From: CAZHEV01 sp964531335 [NCBI: uncultured bacterium]
GTDB lineage: Bacteria > Eisenbacteria > RBG-16-71-46 > CAZHEV01
DNA: 64,000 nt
Reading direction: 5' to 3'
Assembly: GCA_964531335.1 (NCBI GenBank)
Contig: CAZHEV010000004.1
Span: 62,001 to 126,000 of the forward strand
A program made the translations under genes and the position numbers. The notes beneath the pieces are model-generated. The model made no database searches and was not told the origin of the DNA. It saw nothing but the letters and a program-made list of their open reading frames with translations. Below, one piece after another: positions 7,969 to 19,892 of the stretch; position 1 is the stretch's first letter, and every line of letters starts with the position of its first letter.

Positions 7969-8993
7969 CCGCGCAGGCCCTCTATGTTATATCCCTCATA
8001 GCCTTGGCGCTGGCCTTGCCCGTCCTGACCGGGCGGGGCGCGCGACGGGCGATCATGCCCGCGTGGGCGACGATTGCGGTGGCCGTCATGGGTTTGGTCG
8101 GCTACAATTGCCGCTGGGTCCACTTGGAGTCTCCGGCAACGTATCCTCTGGGGATAGCGGTCATTGCCGGATTCATCGTCTGGGCCGGCTTGAGGTTGGA
8201 TCTCCCGCGCGGAGCTCGGCGACCGCGAACGGGGCCGGGGGGCTCCGCGGGAGCCGCTTCGGGCGCGGCGGCCGGCGGCGCCTTTGCCCTTCCCGTGGCG
8301 TCGCCCGGGTTCGGCGACGTGAGCTTGCGCGAGGTCATGACTCCGAAGGCGATGATCGCGGGAGTTGCCCGTGATGCGACGGCCCGCGATGCCGTCGAGG
8401 TTGCCGGCTCGTCAGGTCACTCCAGGCTGGTCGTCTACGACGGAGACCTGGATCACGTCGTGGGCACGGTGAACATACACGACTTCCTGGAATCTTACGG
8501 GCGAACGGAGGGGATCCGGCGGCTTATCCGGCCGGCGATGTTCGCGCCGGAGTCGAAGAAGTGCTTCGGAATGCTCGAGTGGTTCCTCAGGGAGAGAGAG
8601 CAGTTCGCGTTGGTCCTCGACGAGTTCGGAGGTACCGCGGGAGTGGTGACCGTGGAGGACCTGCTCGACGAGCTCGTCGGCGAGATGGCGGACGAGCACG
8701 AGAGGGAGGAGGCGCCGGTCCGGCGCATGCCCGACGGCAGCTACCTGGTGCCGGGGCACATGAAGGTGGATGAGATAAACGAAAAGCTCGGCCTGGAGAT
8801 CCCCGAGGGCGACTACGAGACCGTGTCGGGGTACGTGCTGGACAGGTTGGGCAGAGTTCCCGCCAGGGGGGAACGTCTTTCCGTCGGGAAAGCCGCCCTG
8901 GAGATCGCCGTCTCCACGGTCAGGCGCATCGTTACGATCAAGGTTGTGACGGACCGCGAAGGCGGCGACGACGCATCGCCCCAGGGGGACTAG
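7965..8993 (+). CDS. CBS-pair membrane protein with CorC/HlyC domain (second of a tandem pair)
   Basis: 342 residues with three N-terminal hydrophobic helices, a linker, a CBS pair opening with 'SLREVMTPKAMIAGV' and the strongly conserved 'FALVLDEFGGTAGVVTVEDL', then a CorC_HlyC domain. The cytoplasmic half is more canonical than in the gene before it. The membrane part is again not a classic DUF21 domain. The two proteins overlap by 4 bp, so they are probably made together and may form a heteromer; this is inference. Role in divalent cation transport is by family only. Confidence 0.83.
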   Translation: MTAQALYVISLIALALALPVLTGRGARRAIMPAWATIAVAVMGLVGYNCRWVHLESPATYPLGIAVIAGFIVWAGLRLDLPRGARRPRTGPGGSAGAASGAAAGGAFALPVASPGFGDVSLREVMTPKAMIAGVARDATARDAVEVAGSSGHSRLVVYDGDLDHVVGTVNIHDFLESYGRTEGIRRLIRPAMFAPESKKCFGMLEWFLREREQFALVLDEFGGTAGVVTVEDLLDELVGEMADEHEREEAPVRRMPDGSYLVPGHMKVDEINEKLGLEIPEGDYETVSGYVLDRLGRVPARGERLSVGKAALEIAVSTVRRIVTIKVVTDREGGDDASPQGD

Positions 8994-9024
8994 AAGCGAA
9001 TCCAAGCCGAGATCGGGGGAAGTC

Positions 9025-9663
9025 TTGAAGACCGTTCTTTTCTGGCTGCGAAGGTACCTCTTGACGGGCGTTGCGGTGCTCGCCCCCACGATAATCACTC
9101 TGTGGGTGTTCTATAAGTTCTTCGTGGCGGTCGACGGAGTCCTCGGCAAGTACATTACCCTGTTCGGGCGGCCCGTCCCCGGCCTGGGATTCATCGCCGT
9201 CGTGCTGATAACCGTACTTGTCGGCGCGTTCGCGAGGAACATCCTGGGAAGGACCCTGCTGAGCATTTGGGAGGCGATCCTCTCCAGGATCCCGCTGGTC
9301 AACAAGGTCTACATGACCGTCAAGCAGATCGGGGAGGGGGTCCTGACCGACAGGGCGGCGCTCTTCAAGAGCGCGGTGCTCGTGGAATGGCCGCGCAAGG
9401 GCCTGTTCGCCCTGGCCTTCGTGACCCACACGCCGGGGGGGGAGCTCGAGGAGAAAGTCGGCACCAGGGTGCACACCATCTTTCTGCCCACTACTCCGAA
9501 CCCTACGTCGGGTTTCTTCCTCATAGTGCCCGAGAGGGAGATCATACACCTTTCGATCAGCGTGGAGGACGCGATAAGGCTGGTTATCTCGAGCGGAATC
9601 GTGGGGCCCAAGAGCGTGGCGCGCACGGAAGCTCCACCGGTGGTGGTGGAGGAGAAGAAATAG
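9025..9663 (+). CDS. DUF502 family membrane protein
   Basis: 212 residues with two N-terminal membrane helices, 'YLLTGVAVLAPTIITLWVF' and the segment around 'GLGFIAVVLITVLVGAFARN', followed by a soluble domain with 'IPLVNKVYMTVKQIGE' and 'VFLPTTPNPTSGFF'-like text ('IFLPTTPNPTSGFFLIVP'). These are diagnostic of DUF502. The function of the family is unknown. The start is TTG at 9025 with GGGGGA just upstream. It sits between the CorC-like pair and recO. Confidence 0.88.
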   Translation: MKTVLFWLRRYLLTGVAVLAPTIITLWVFYKFFVAVDGVLGKYITLFGRPVPGLGFIAVVLITVLVGAFARNILGRTLLSIWEAILSRIPLVNKVYMTVKQIGEGVLTDRAALFKSAVLVEWPRKGLFALAFVTHTPGGELEEKVGTRVHTIFLPTTPNPTSGFFLIVPEREIIHLSISVEDAIRLVISSGIVGPKSVARTEAPPVVVEEKK

Positions 9664-9675
9664 AGGTTCAGGCAG

Positions 9676-10437
9676 ATGGCCTTGGCCAAGACCGACGGCG
9701 CGATCATAAGATGTCTGAAGTTCAGGGAGACCAGTCTCATAGTAACTTTTTACACGAGGGACTTCGGCCTCCTCAAGACGGTGGCCAAGGGCGCGAGAGG
9801 TCCGAAGAGCGGGTTTCGATCCAGCCTCGACCTCTTCGCTTACGGTCAGCTCGTGGTCTATGTAAAGAACGACAGGGACCTGCAGCTTCTGTCGGACTTC
9901 GACGCCGCGAGGTCCTTCCCCGGGGTGCAGATGGACGTCGGCCGGTTCGCTTACGCCGGGGCCGCCGGCGAGCTGGTCGAGGTTCTGGTGGCCGGGCAGG
10001 AGCCCACCCCGGAGCTGCTGGACTTGCTGATCGATTTTCTGGGGGCCCTCGAGAGCGCGCCGCGAGACGCGAACGCCGCGCTCTTCAGGTCTTACCAGTT
10101 GAAGACGTGCTCGATTCTGGGTTACCGTCCGGAGCTCGACGGCTGCGTCGTCTGCGGGCGACGGGATCGCCCCAAGAAGTTCTCACCGCGGCTGGGAGGA
10201 GTTGTCTGTCCGCCGTGCGCCGCCGACTCCTTCGATGCGGCAAGGCTGTCGGACCGGGGGCTCGAGGTCTTGAGGGCGTTGAGCCGGCTGCCGCTGGGCG
10301 AGGTGGTCTCGTGGTTTTTGGGGGCGGCGGATGTGGAGAGGGAGGCGGGTCCCCTGCTTGACGCCTTCCTCCAGTACCACGTGGACAGGTACAAGGGCTT
10401 GAAGTCGATCCAGTTTCTGCGAAAGCTGACAGCGTAG
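9676..10437 (+). CDS. recO: DNA repair protein RecO
   Basis: 253-residue recombination mediator of the RecFOR pathway, which loads RecA on single-stranded gaps. An N-terminal OB-fold region starts '[20 protein letters not shown]'. A helical region and a zinc finger follow, with Cys157 and Cys160 ('CVVC') and Cys178 and Cys181 ('CPPC'). The length is typical. The gene is 12 bases after the DUF502 gene and directly before glyQS, in one apparent operon. Confidence 0.93.
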   Translation: MALAKTDGAIIRCLKFRETSLIVTFYTRDFGLLKTVAKGARGPKSGFRSSLDLFAYGQLVVYVKNDRDLQLLSDFDAARSFPGVQMDVGRFAYAGAAGELVEVLVAGQEPTPELLDLLIDFLGALESAPRDANAALFRSYQLKTCSILGYRPELDGCVVCGRRDRPKKFSPRLGGVVCPPCAADSFDAARLSDRGLEVLRALSRLPLGEVVSWFLGAADVEREAGPLLDAFLQYHVDRYKGLKSIQFLRKLTA

Positions 10438-10474
10438 CCATGCATTGCCGGCCCGCCGGCGAGAGGTGGATAAA

Positions 10475-13555
<3,081 letters not shown>

Positions 13556-13705
13556 GACGCCGCCCGGCCTCGGGAATGGGCGAGACAGCCGGCTTCGATG
13601 TCGATCCCACTTGAAGCGCCACATGTCCTGAGGGCAACATGTTGTATGGGGAGGGATGCTGCCCACGATATGTCGTGTTGCAGCTTAGGTTTGCGCGATT
13701 TTCCC

Positions 13706-13734
13706 TTGACAGGACTTGAAGGTCTTCCTAGTTT
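13706..13734 (+). promoter_or_regulatory. Sigma-70 promoter of the Tad/Flp pilus unit
   Basis: -35 TTGACA at 13706-13711, a 17-base spacer, and -10 TAGTTT at 13729-13734. It lies about 375 bases upstream of the first pilin start, so the mRNA has a long untranslated leader. No other comparable promoter is seen before the pilin genes. Confidence 0.7.
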
Positions 13735-13923
13735 GTACTCTCGCTGGATAGCTTGCGGCATGGTAGTATTAGAGCAATATGATCTTCCAGGTGTGCCGTG
13801 GGGGATCCGCGCCTGTCCTCCACGCGCTGCGGTATTACACTAGTCGAAAGGGTGAGATAGCCCAAACGGAGCTGTGCGCGTAGGGCCTCGGCGTTTGCGC
13901 CTCGCCGCGGTATCGGCTCAACT

Positions 13924-13938
13924 CGTTGCCTGGCAACG
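13924..13938 (+). repeat. Perfect hairpin in the pilin leader
   Basis: CGTTGC, a 3-base loop, then GCAACG, flanked by partly complementary CT and AC/AG bases (CTCGTTGC and GCAACGCACGAG). It could be an operator or an RNA hairpin inside the long leader. No function can be assigned. Confidence 0.4.
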
Positions 13939-14110
13939 CACGAGATGACAGGTCGAGGCTGGCGCGGCGCTTGCTTATGCGTTACCAGCGAAGGACCGGG
14001 CCCGAACTATGGTCCTTGGCGCTCCCGTCCGGCACGGCAGGCGGGACCGGAGCAGATGTTTCATGTGTTGGGAGTAGTTGGCACAATTCCAGCGAGGGAG
14101 GAGTGTAACG

Positions 14111-14290
14111 ATGAAGAGGTTCCTGTCAAAGATGAGGGGCCTAGCAGTCGAGGAAGAGGGCCAGGACATGATCGAGTACGCCCTTCTGGGTGCGTTCATA
14201 GCGATCGTGGCCGTCGCAGTCCTCATCCTCATCGGCCCCGAGATCGAGAGAGTCTACAACAAGATCCTCACCGAGTTGCAGAAGGCCTAG
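14111..14290 (+). CDS. Flp/Fap-type major pilin (first copy)
   Basis: 59-residue type IVb Flp prepilin. A charged leader ('MKRFLSKMRGLAVEEEGQ') precedes the 'EYALLGAFIAIVAVAVLILI' type hydrophobic stretch with the Flp signature 'QDMIEYALL'. The ATG at 14111 has GGGAGGAG nine bases upstream. It would be cleaved by the TadV prepilin peptidase encoded nearby and assembled into Flp pili. It is followed by a strongly structured 67-nt spacer and a second, different pilin gene. Confidence 0.9.
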   Translation: MKRFLSKMRGLAVEEEGQDMIEYALLGAFIAIVAVAVLILIGPEIERVYNKILTELQKA

Positions 14291-14302
14291 ACGAGCTAGC
14301 TT

Positions 14303-14369
14303 GGCGTTTCAGCATGCTGCGCGCGGGGATCCAAGCCTGCCGGACCCCGCCGCAGGACGCTGACGCGCC
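14303..14369 (+). other. Structured RNA element between the two pilin genes
   Basis: An outer stem pairs 14303-14313 with 14359-14369 (10 of 11 positions, one mismatch). An inner stem pairs GCGGGG 14323-14328 and TCC 14330-14332 with GGA 14342-14344 and CCCCGC 14345-14350. There is no T tract, so it is more likely an mRNA stabilising or processing element than a simple terminator. Confidence 0.5.
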
Positions 14370-14402
14370 GCGGCCGAAAGATGTAGAGGCCGAGAGGGCC
14401 CC

Positions 14403-14582
14403 ATGAAACTACCAATCGATCCCTTTGGGGGTCTTGTCAGGAATGAAGACGGCCAGGACATGATAGAGTACGCTCTCCTGGCCGCGTTTGTAGCGCTGGC
14501 GGCGGCCGCCATACTGGTCGTGCTAGGGCCGGCGGTGGCGGGTATCTACCAGCGATTGCTCGGCTTTCTACAGAAAGCGTAG
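14403..14582 (+). CDS. Flp/Fap-type pilin (second copy)
   Basis: A second 59-residue prepilin, too short to be caught by usual gene-length cut-offs. The N-terminus 'MKLPIDPFGGLVRNEDGQ' is followed by 'DMIEYALLAAFVALAAAA' and a short tail ending 'LLGFLQKA'. The 'QDMIEYALL' cleavage and assembly region and the final 'QKA' are shared with the first pilin, while leaders and helices differ, so this is an old duplication and not a recent copy. It may be a minor pilin or an alternative subunit. Confidence 0.88.
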   Translation: MKLPIDPFGGLVRNEDGQDMIEYALLAAFVALAAAAILVVLGPAVAGIYQRLLGFLQKA

Positions 14583-14596
14583 AGCTTCCACGGGCG

Positions 14597-14623
14597 GGCC
14601 GGAGCCCCCTCAGAGCCGGCCCC
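14597..14623 (+). other. Stem-loop after the pilin genes
   Basis: GGGCCGG at 14597-14603 pairs perfectly with CCGGCCC at 14617-14623, loop 13 nt, no T tract. Placed between the pilin genes and the assembly genes, it could reduce read-through or protect the short pilin mRNA from 3' decay. This is inference. Confidence 0.4.
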
Positions 14624-14661
14624 CGGCAGTGGCCCCTTCACTCTGAAACGGAGACGGCACG

Positions 14662-15207
14662 GTGTCACCAGAGCTTTTTCCGGCCGGGGTTTCGGTGATT
14701 GCGCAGGCCATTGCCGTGGCTACAGTGGTTGCCTGCGCCGCCTTCGACTGGCGCTCGCGCAGGATCCCGAACTTCGTGACGGTTCCCGCGTTGGGTGCCG
14801 GACTGCTATTATATGGACTGGCCGGAGGATGGGCGGGTCTCGCCTTCTCGGCAAAGGGTCTGGCCCTCGGTGCGGGCCTTTTCTTTATCCCCTACTTCCT
14901 TGGAGGAATGGGCGCCGGCGACGTGAAGCTCATGGGAGCGGTGGGGGCTCTCCTGGGCTGGCAGATAACGCTGGCCGCCCTGTTCTATACGGCGCTTTCC
15001 GGGGGAATCATGGCCGCCATCGTAATGCTGAGAAGGAAGATGGTCGGCGCGACGTTCGCCGGAATGGGAGCGATGTTTCAGATTCTTTTCGCAAGCATGA
15101 GGTTACCGTCTGCCGATAGTATTGAAGGAAAGGGCCTTACAATACCGTATGCATTGCCGATAGCCGTGGGAACCGCGGCGGCTCTGATAGTGAAGTGGCC
15201 GCCTTGA
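14662..15207 (+). CDS. tadV: Type IV prepilin peptidase of the Tad system (TadV/CpaA, family A24)
   Basis: 181-residue membrane aspartyl protease with about six helices. The two catalytic aspartates are visible in 'AFDWRSRRIPN' and 'GAGDVKLMGA' (the GxGD motif). It lacks the N-terminal methylase domain, as expected for the short CpaA/TadV form. It would cleave the leader peptides of the two Flp pilins just upstream. The start is GTG at 14662. Confidence 0.93.
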   Translation: MSPELFPAGVSVIAQAIAVATVVACAAFDWRSRRIPNFVTVPALGAGLLLYGLAGGWAGLAFSAKGLALGAGLFFIPYFLGGMGAGDVKLMGAVGALLGWQITLAALFYTALSGGIMAAIVMLRRKMVGATFAGMGAMFQILFASMRLPSADSIEGKGLTIPYALPIAVGTAAALIVKWPP

Positions 15208-15314
15208 ACCGATTGCGCTCGCGGGCGGCCGCGGGCGAAAGCTGCATTGTGAGCCCATGCCCGGGTCCGGACGCGGGATCCGCGGGAGGGGGCTCGAGAA
15301 AGGAATGATGGCCA

Positions 15315-16298
15315 GTGGCGAAGAAACAGGGGTCATGGGTTCTTGTAGTCGGGGTGCTCTTGGCCGTGTTGGCGGCCGCCGCCGTCTATGCGTTCATGAT
15401 GCACCAGCAGGAGATCGCGCGTGCGGGGACGGGGATTGACACGGTTCCCGTCGTCGTTGCGGCGACGGATCTCCCGTTCTCAACGAGGCTCGAGCCTATC
15501 CACATGAGAGTCGCGGCTTACCCGCGGGCGTCGGTTCCCACCGGGGCCGTGTCCACCCCTGACAGTCTCGTCGGCCAGACTCTCAAGGTTTTCGTAGTTG
15601 CGAACGAGCCGATCGTCAACTCGAAGCTCTCTTCGCGCGGGGGCGGTCTCTCGGTCAGGATTCCGGAGGACATGAGGGCGACGAGCGTAAACGTCAACGT
15701 GGCCTCCGGCGTCAGCGGGTTCGTCCTCCCGGGCGACAGGGTCGACGTCATGGTGACGGTCGACACTCGCAGCTCGTTACAGGAGGCGATAACCAAGACA
15801 ATACTTCAAAACGTGGAGGTGCTCGCGGCCGGGGCCAAGACCCGGGCCCAGAGCGATGAGCCGATTCAGGTCCAGACCGTCACCTTGATGACGGATCTCG
15901 TGGGCGCGCAGAAGCTGGCGCTCGGCATCCAGGAGGGGAGTCTGCACCTCGCGCTGCGAAACCCTGAAGACCTCGGTCAGTTCATGTTGAGCAGGATCAG
16001 CACCAAGGAGCTGCTGGCGGACGACATGAAGTCCAAGTCGGAGCCGGTCAGAACGACGGTGAGGAAGGTTACGCCCAAGCCGATAATCCCGCCGCACCTC
16101 GTATTCCTGGCGGTGGACAGGCTGGAGAAGGTCTGCCGGCTCAACGTGGAGGGAGAGGTGTCGCGCCAGCTCAGCGAGGGCGACAGCTTCAAGACCTGGA
16201 CGGTGATCAGCATCGACGAAGACGGTGTCTCGGTGCGTGACGGCAAGACCGGTAAAGTGTTCAGCCTTTCGAGGCTTTCCATGGTGCCGCAGGACTAG
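15315..16298 (+). CDS. cpaB: Flp pilus assembly protein CpaB/RcpC
   Basis: 327 residues with an N-terminal membrane anchor ('VLVVGVLLAVLAAAAVYAF') and a periplasmic SAF domain starting 'PVVVAATDLPFSTRLEPIHM', then the 'SGFVLPGDRVDVMVTVDTR' block typical of CpaB. In known Tad systems it sits in the periplasm next to the secretin. The start is GTG at 15315. No secretin gene (cpaC/rcpA) follows, where it is usually found. Confidence 0.9.
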   Translation: MAKKQGSWVLVVGVLLAVLAAAAVYAFMMHQQEIARAGTGIDTVPVVVAATDLPFSTRLEPIHMRVAAYPRASVPTGAVSTPDSLVGQTLKVFVVANEPIVNSKLSSRGGGLSVRIPEDMRATSVNVNVASGVSGFVLPGDRVDVMVTVDTRSSLQEAITKTILQNVEVLAAGAKTRAQSDEPIQVQTVTLMTDLVGAQKLALGIQEGSLHLALRNPEDLGQFMLSRISTKELLADDMKSKSEPVRTTVRKVTPKPIIPPHLVFLAVDRLEKVCRLNVEGEVSRQLSEGDSFKTWTVISIDEDGVSVRDGKTGKVFSLSRLSMVPQD

Positions 16299-16330
16299 CG
16301 CCGCGCGGGGCCGATTTGCGGGAGTTGAGC

Positions 16331-17551
16331 GTGCCTGACGAGTTAGAAGTACTGATAGTAGATTCCGACGAGCGATCCAGGGAGTCTATCAAGGGACATC
16401 TGGCGTCCATACCCGCCGCTGCCGTGGTGGGGGAGGCCGACGGCGTACAGTCCGGGCTCAAGCTGGTCAAACAGCTCAAGCCCGCGCTTGTGATAATGCA
16501 GCTCAATCCCGTGAACGAGGCTCTCGCCGCCACGGAGAAGATAAAGACGGAGCATCCGCAGATCACGGTATACCTTACGGGCATGGACCTGGACGCGGAA
16601 GTGATTCTGCAGGCCATGCGCGCGGGGGCGTCCGAGTTGCTGGCGAGACCGGTGAACGGGGTGGATATCAGCGCGGCGGTCAAGAAGCTAAGCGGCAGGT
16701 TGCAGCAGGAGAGCGCGGCCTCCCGTCAGGCGGGCAAGATCGTGACCGTGTTCAGCAACAAGGGGGGCGTGGGGACGACCACCGTGGCGACGAACCTCGC
16801 CGTGGCCCTGGCCAAGGAGACGGGGGAGCAGGTGGTCATAGCGGACCTGGATCTCCAACTCGGCGACGTCGCGCTGTTCCTGAACATGAGGCCGCGGTAC
16901 ACGATAGTGGACGTAGTCAGCCGCGGGCCGAACCTGGATCCAAGCTCGGTCCACAGCGCTCTGGTAAGGCACGAGTCCGGAGTGTATCTCCTGGGGGAGC
17001 CGCCCAGGCCTGAGGACGCCGACACCATTTCCGCCGATCAGGTCGGGCAGGTGCTGAGCCACCTTCGCCGGATGTTTCCTTTCGTGGTGGTGGACACCAC
17101 CCATTCCTTCGAGGACCGGACCATAGAGGTTCTGGATATATCGGACCTGATACTCCTGGTCGTGCTCCTCGATCTTCCCAACATCAGAAACGTCCAGAGG
17201 TGCCTGGACATATTCAATAGACTTCCAGGCTACACAGCCGACAAGGTCAGGCTGGTTGTCAACAGGTACATGCCGGACCTCCAGATCGGAATTCCGCACG
17301 TGGAGCGCACGCTCAAAACGGAGGTTTACTGGAAGATTCCCAATGACTACGGGCGGGTGATAAACGCCATAAACTCAGGGGCGCCCTTGGCGCAGGCGGA
17401 CGGGGGGTCCCCTCTCTCCTTCAGCTTCAAGAACCTGGCGCGGAACGTAGCCGGCCTCCCGATACTGAAGCCGGAGGATAAGCCCAAGAAGGCGAAACGC
17501 TTCGGGTTCTTCAAGTCGCGCAACGGGCGGACCGGCAAGGGAGAGAAGTAA
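16331..17551 (+). CDS. cpaE: Tad pilus localisation ATPase CpaE/TadZ
   Basis: 406 residues. An N-terminal receiver-like domain (about 1-125) opens '[20 protein letters not shown]', but the usual phosphorylated Asp is replaced: the strand reads '[10 protein letters not shown]'. It is therefore a pseudo-receiver, as in other TadZ/CpaE proteins. A MinD/ParA-type ATPase with deviant Walker A '[14 protein letters not shown]' follows. The family places the Tad machine at the cell pole. I use GTG 16331, which has GGGAG seven bases upstream; an in-frame TTG at 16316 would add five residues. It overlaps cpaF by one base. Confidence 0.92.
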   Translation: MPDELEVLIVDSDERSRESIKGHLASIPAAAVVGEADGVQSGLKLVKQLKPALVIMQLNPVNEALAATEKIKTEHPQITVYLTGMDLDAEVILQAMRAGASELLARPVNGVDISAAVKKLSGRLQQESAASRQAGKIVTVFSNKGGVGTTTVATNLAVALAKETGEQVVIADLDLQLGDVALFLNMRPRYTIVDVVSRGPNLDPSSVHSALVRHESGVYLLGEPPRPEDADTISADQVGQVLSHLRRMFPFVVVDTTHSFEDRTIEVLDISDLILLVVLLDLPNIRNVQRCLDIFNRLPGYTADKVRLVVNRYMPDLQIGIPHVERTLKTEVYWKIPNDYGRVINAINSGAPLAQADGGSPLSFSFKNLARNVAGLPILKPEDKPKKAKRFGFFKSRNGRTGKGEK

Positions 17552-18915
17552 TGGCACTTCGAGACAGACTGAGAGACCGCCTGGCCAAGACCGATCGCGA
17601 GGCCGGGCCGGCCACCTCCAGGAGGAAGCCGCCCCGCGCGGTGAAAGCCGGCGACAGCTTCCAGGACCTGAAGACCAGAATACACAGGAAGCTCATAGAG
17701 AGGCTCGATCCCGACACACTCGAGAACGTGGACAGGGACACTCTGAAGGAGCAGATCCGTCCCATACTGGAGACCCTGCTCGCGGAAGAGGGCGTCTTCC
17801 TCTCGCTCGACGACAGGGAGAGGCTCATTCGGGAGATCAACGACGAGACCTTCGCTCTGGGGCCGATCGAGCCCTACTTCCACGATCCCGACGTGGCCGA
17901 TATTCTCGTGAACGGCCCTTCCCAAGTCTACATAGAGCGCTTCGGCAAGCTCGAGATGACCGGTACGACCTTCAAGGACGACGGCCATCTCATGCAGATA
18001 ATAGACAGGATAGTGTCGAGGATCGGAAGGCGGATCGACGAGTCCTCGCCGTTCGTGGACGCCCGTCTCCCGGACGGGTCCAGGGTGAACGCGATAATCC
18101 CGCCGCTGGCGCTGGACGGGCCGATGCTCTCCATAAGGCGCTTCGGGGTGAACGTGCTGGGCATAAACGATCTCCTCAGGCTGGGGAGCCTGACCCCCGA
18201 GATGGCCGAGGTCCTCAAGGCCTGCGTGAAGGCCAGGCTCAGCATCTTGATCTCGGGCGGCACCGGCTCCGGAAAGACGACGCTCCTGAACATCCTCTCG
18301 GCTTTCATTCCAAACGACGAGCGCATTGTCACCATAGAGGACTCCGCCGAGCTTCAGCTACAGCAGCCTCACGTGGTGCGCCTGGAGACCCGGCCCCCGA
18401 ACATCGAGGGCAAGGGCATGGTGACGCAGCGCGATCTCGTGCGGAACGCTCTGCGAATGAGACCCGACCGAATACTGGTCGGGGAGGTCAGGGGCGCGGA
18501 GGTGATGGACATGCTCCAGGCCATGAACACCGGCCACGAGGGGTCTCTCACCACCCTGCACGCCAACAGCACGCGCGACGCGCTCACCAGGCTGGAGACT
18601 CTCATGCTGATGGCCGGGGTTAACATTCCCGATATGGCGATGCGGGAGATGATAAGCTCCGCCCTGGACGCGATAGTGCAGGTCTCCAGGCTCAGCGACG
18701 GCAGCCGAAAGGTCGTGAGCCTGTCTGAGGTAGTTGGCATGGAGAGCGGCGTGGTATCCATGCAGGAGGTCTTCGCGTTCCGGAAGACGGGCATAGGCGA
18801 GCACGGGGAGGTCCTCGGTCAATTCAGATCGACGGGCGTGCGGCCCAAGTTCGCCGAGAAGCTGAAAGTGGCGGGCATAGATCTCCCGCCGAGCATATTC
18901 GGCCATCGTGGATGA
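17551..18915 (+). CDS. cpaF: Tad pilus assembly ATPase CpaF/TadA
   Basis: 454-residue hexameric secretion ATPase that powers Flp pilus extension and retraction. It has an N-terminal helical part, a PAS-like middle region ('[21 protein letters not shown]') and the motor domain with Walker A 'GGTGSGKTT', the Asp box ('[11 protein letters not shown]'), Walker B '[11 protein letters not shown]' and the His box ('[12 protein letters not shown]'). Length and motifs are normal. The stop overlaps the tadB start by 8 bp. Confidence 0.95.
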   Translation: MALRDRLRDRLAKTDREAGPATSRRKPPRAVKAGDSFQDLKTRIHRKLIERLDPDTLENVDRDTLKEQIRPILETLLAEEGVFLSLDDRERLIREINDETFALGPIEPYFHDPDVADILVNGPSQVYIERFGKLEMTGTTFKDDGHLMQIIDRIVSRIGRRIDESSPFVDARLPDGSRVNAIIPPLALDGPMLSIRRFGVNVLGINDLLRLGSLTPEMAEVLKACVKARLSILISGGTGSGKTTLLNILSAFIPNDERIVTIEDSAELQLQQPHVVRLETRPPNIEGKGMVTQRDLVRNALRMRPDRILVGEVRGAEVMDMLQAMNTGHEGSLTTLHANSTRDALTRLETLMLMAGVNIPDMAMREMISSALDAIVQVSRLSDGSRKVVSLSEVVGMESGVVSMQEVFAFRKTGIGEHGEVLGQFRSTGVRPKFAEKLKVAGIDLPPSIFGHRG

Positions 18916-19891
18916 AGCTATGATACTGCCGATAATCGCCACAGCAGCGGCCTTCCTGGCTGTGCTCCTCATCCTCTGGGCCTTCTACAGCGCGGCCTCG
19001 GGCGGGAGGGACCAGGCGTCCAAGAAGGTTGAGGAGCGCATGGAGGCGCTGGCCCGCCGGGGAGAGGCGACGGTATATCCGTCGCTGCTGAGGGACGAGT
19101 CGCTCAGCGAGATCCCGACGCTCGACAGGATGCTGCACAACTGGAACCTGGCCCGCCGGCTGGACGTCCTCCTCAGGCAGGCCGATATGAAGATGAGGGT
19201 GGGCGTCCTGATCCTCCTCATGCTGGTGTTGGCCTCGGCCGCGATACTCATTGTGACCTGGATCACGGGCCATCTGCCGCTCGGTCTCGCCTCCGGCCTC
19301 TTCGTCGGGCTGATCCCGTACTGGGCCGTTAAGCGCAAGAAGGCGGAGAGGATCAAGAGATTCGAGGAGAACTTTCCGGACGCCTTGGACCTGTTCGTCA
19401 ACGCGCTGAGGGCCGGTTACGCCTTCAGCGGCGCGATGAGCATGGTCGCCGAGGAAGCGCCGTATCCAGTCGCGAGGGAGTTCGCGATCGCCTTCGAGGA
19501 GCACGAGCTGGGGCTGGACACGAAGGACTGCCTACTGAACATGGTCGAGCGCGTGGACAGCGTGGACCTGAAGCTCTTCGTGACCGCCATCATGATCCAG
19601 AGGGAGACGGGGGGCAACCTGGCCGAGGTGCTGGACAAGATAGGCAGCGTCATAAGGGAGAGGTTCAGGATCCTGGGGGAGGTCAGGGCCTTCTCCGCGC
19701 AGGGCCGGTTCTCGGGGTTGGTCCTCGGGATACTGCCGATAGTGGTGGCTCTGATATTCTCGGTCCTGGTTCCGGATTACATGGCTACGCTGGTCAGGGA
19801 CCCAATAGGGAAGGCGCTGATAGGCGCGGCGATCGTCCTTCAGATTCTGGGGTTCCTGGCCATCAGGAAGATAGTCGCGATAAAGGTGTGA
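18908..19891 (+). CDS. tadB: Tad inner-membrane platform protein TadB
   Basis: 327 residues with three hydrophobic regions and a T2SSF domain ('[22 protein letters not shown]', then '[15 protein letters not shown]'). Together with TadC it forms the inner membrane platform on which CpaF acts. The GTG at 18908 overlaps cpaF; an ATG at 18920 is a possible alternative start that removes four residues. No ribosome site is clear, which suggests translational coupling to cpaF. Confidence 0.92.
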   Translation: MDEAMILPIIATAAAFLAVLLILWAFYSAASGGRDQASKKVEERMEALARRGEATVYPSLLRDESLSEIPTLDRMLHNWNLARRLDVLLRQADMKMRVGVLILLMLVLASAAILIVTWITGHLPLGLASGLFVGLIPYWAVKRKKAERIKRFEENFPDALDLFVNALRAGYAFSGAMSMVAEEAPYPVAREFAIAFEEHELGLDTKDCLLNMVERVDSVDLKLFVTAIMIQRETGGNLAEVLDKIGSVIRERFRILGEVRAFSAQGRFSGLVLGILPIVVALIFSVLVPDYMATLVRDPIGKALIGAAIVLQILGFLAIRKIVAIKV

Positions 19892-19892
19892 G

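Larger units (their letters stand above)
13556..14110 (+). other. Long intergenic region upstream of the Flp/Tad operon
   Basis: 555 bases without a convincing gene. It holds a palindrome (13635-13644), a strong promoter (13706-13734), a leader of about 370 nt and a perfect hairpin at 13924-13938. I looked for a c-di-GMP (GEMM) riboswitch signature in the leader and did not find its conserved GCAAAGCC-type and GGTAGC-type segments. Confidence 0.7.

Noticed and set aside
14079-14093. Sigma-54-like box (TTGGCAC with GC 10 bases later) before the first pilin
   Set aside because: The -12 half is poor, and the start would fall near 14105, cutting off the ribosome site at 14096-14103.
13740-14110. 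c-di-GMP riboswitch in the pilin leader
   Set aside because: Expected conserved segments are missing and the pairing pattern does not fit.
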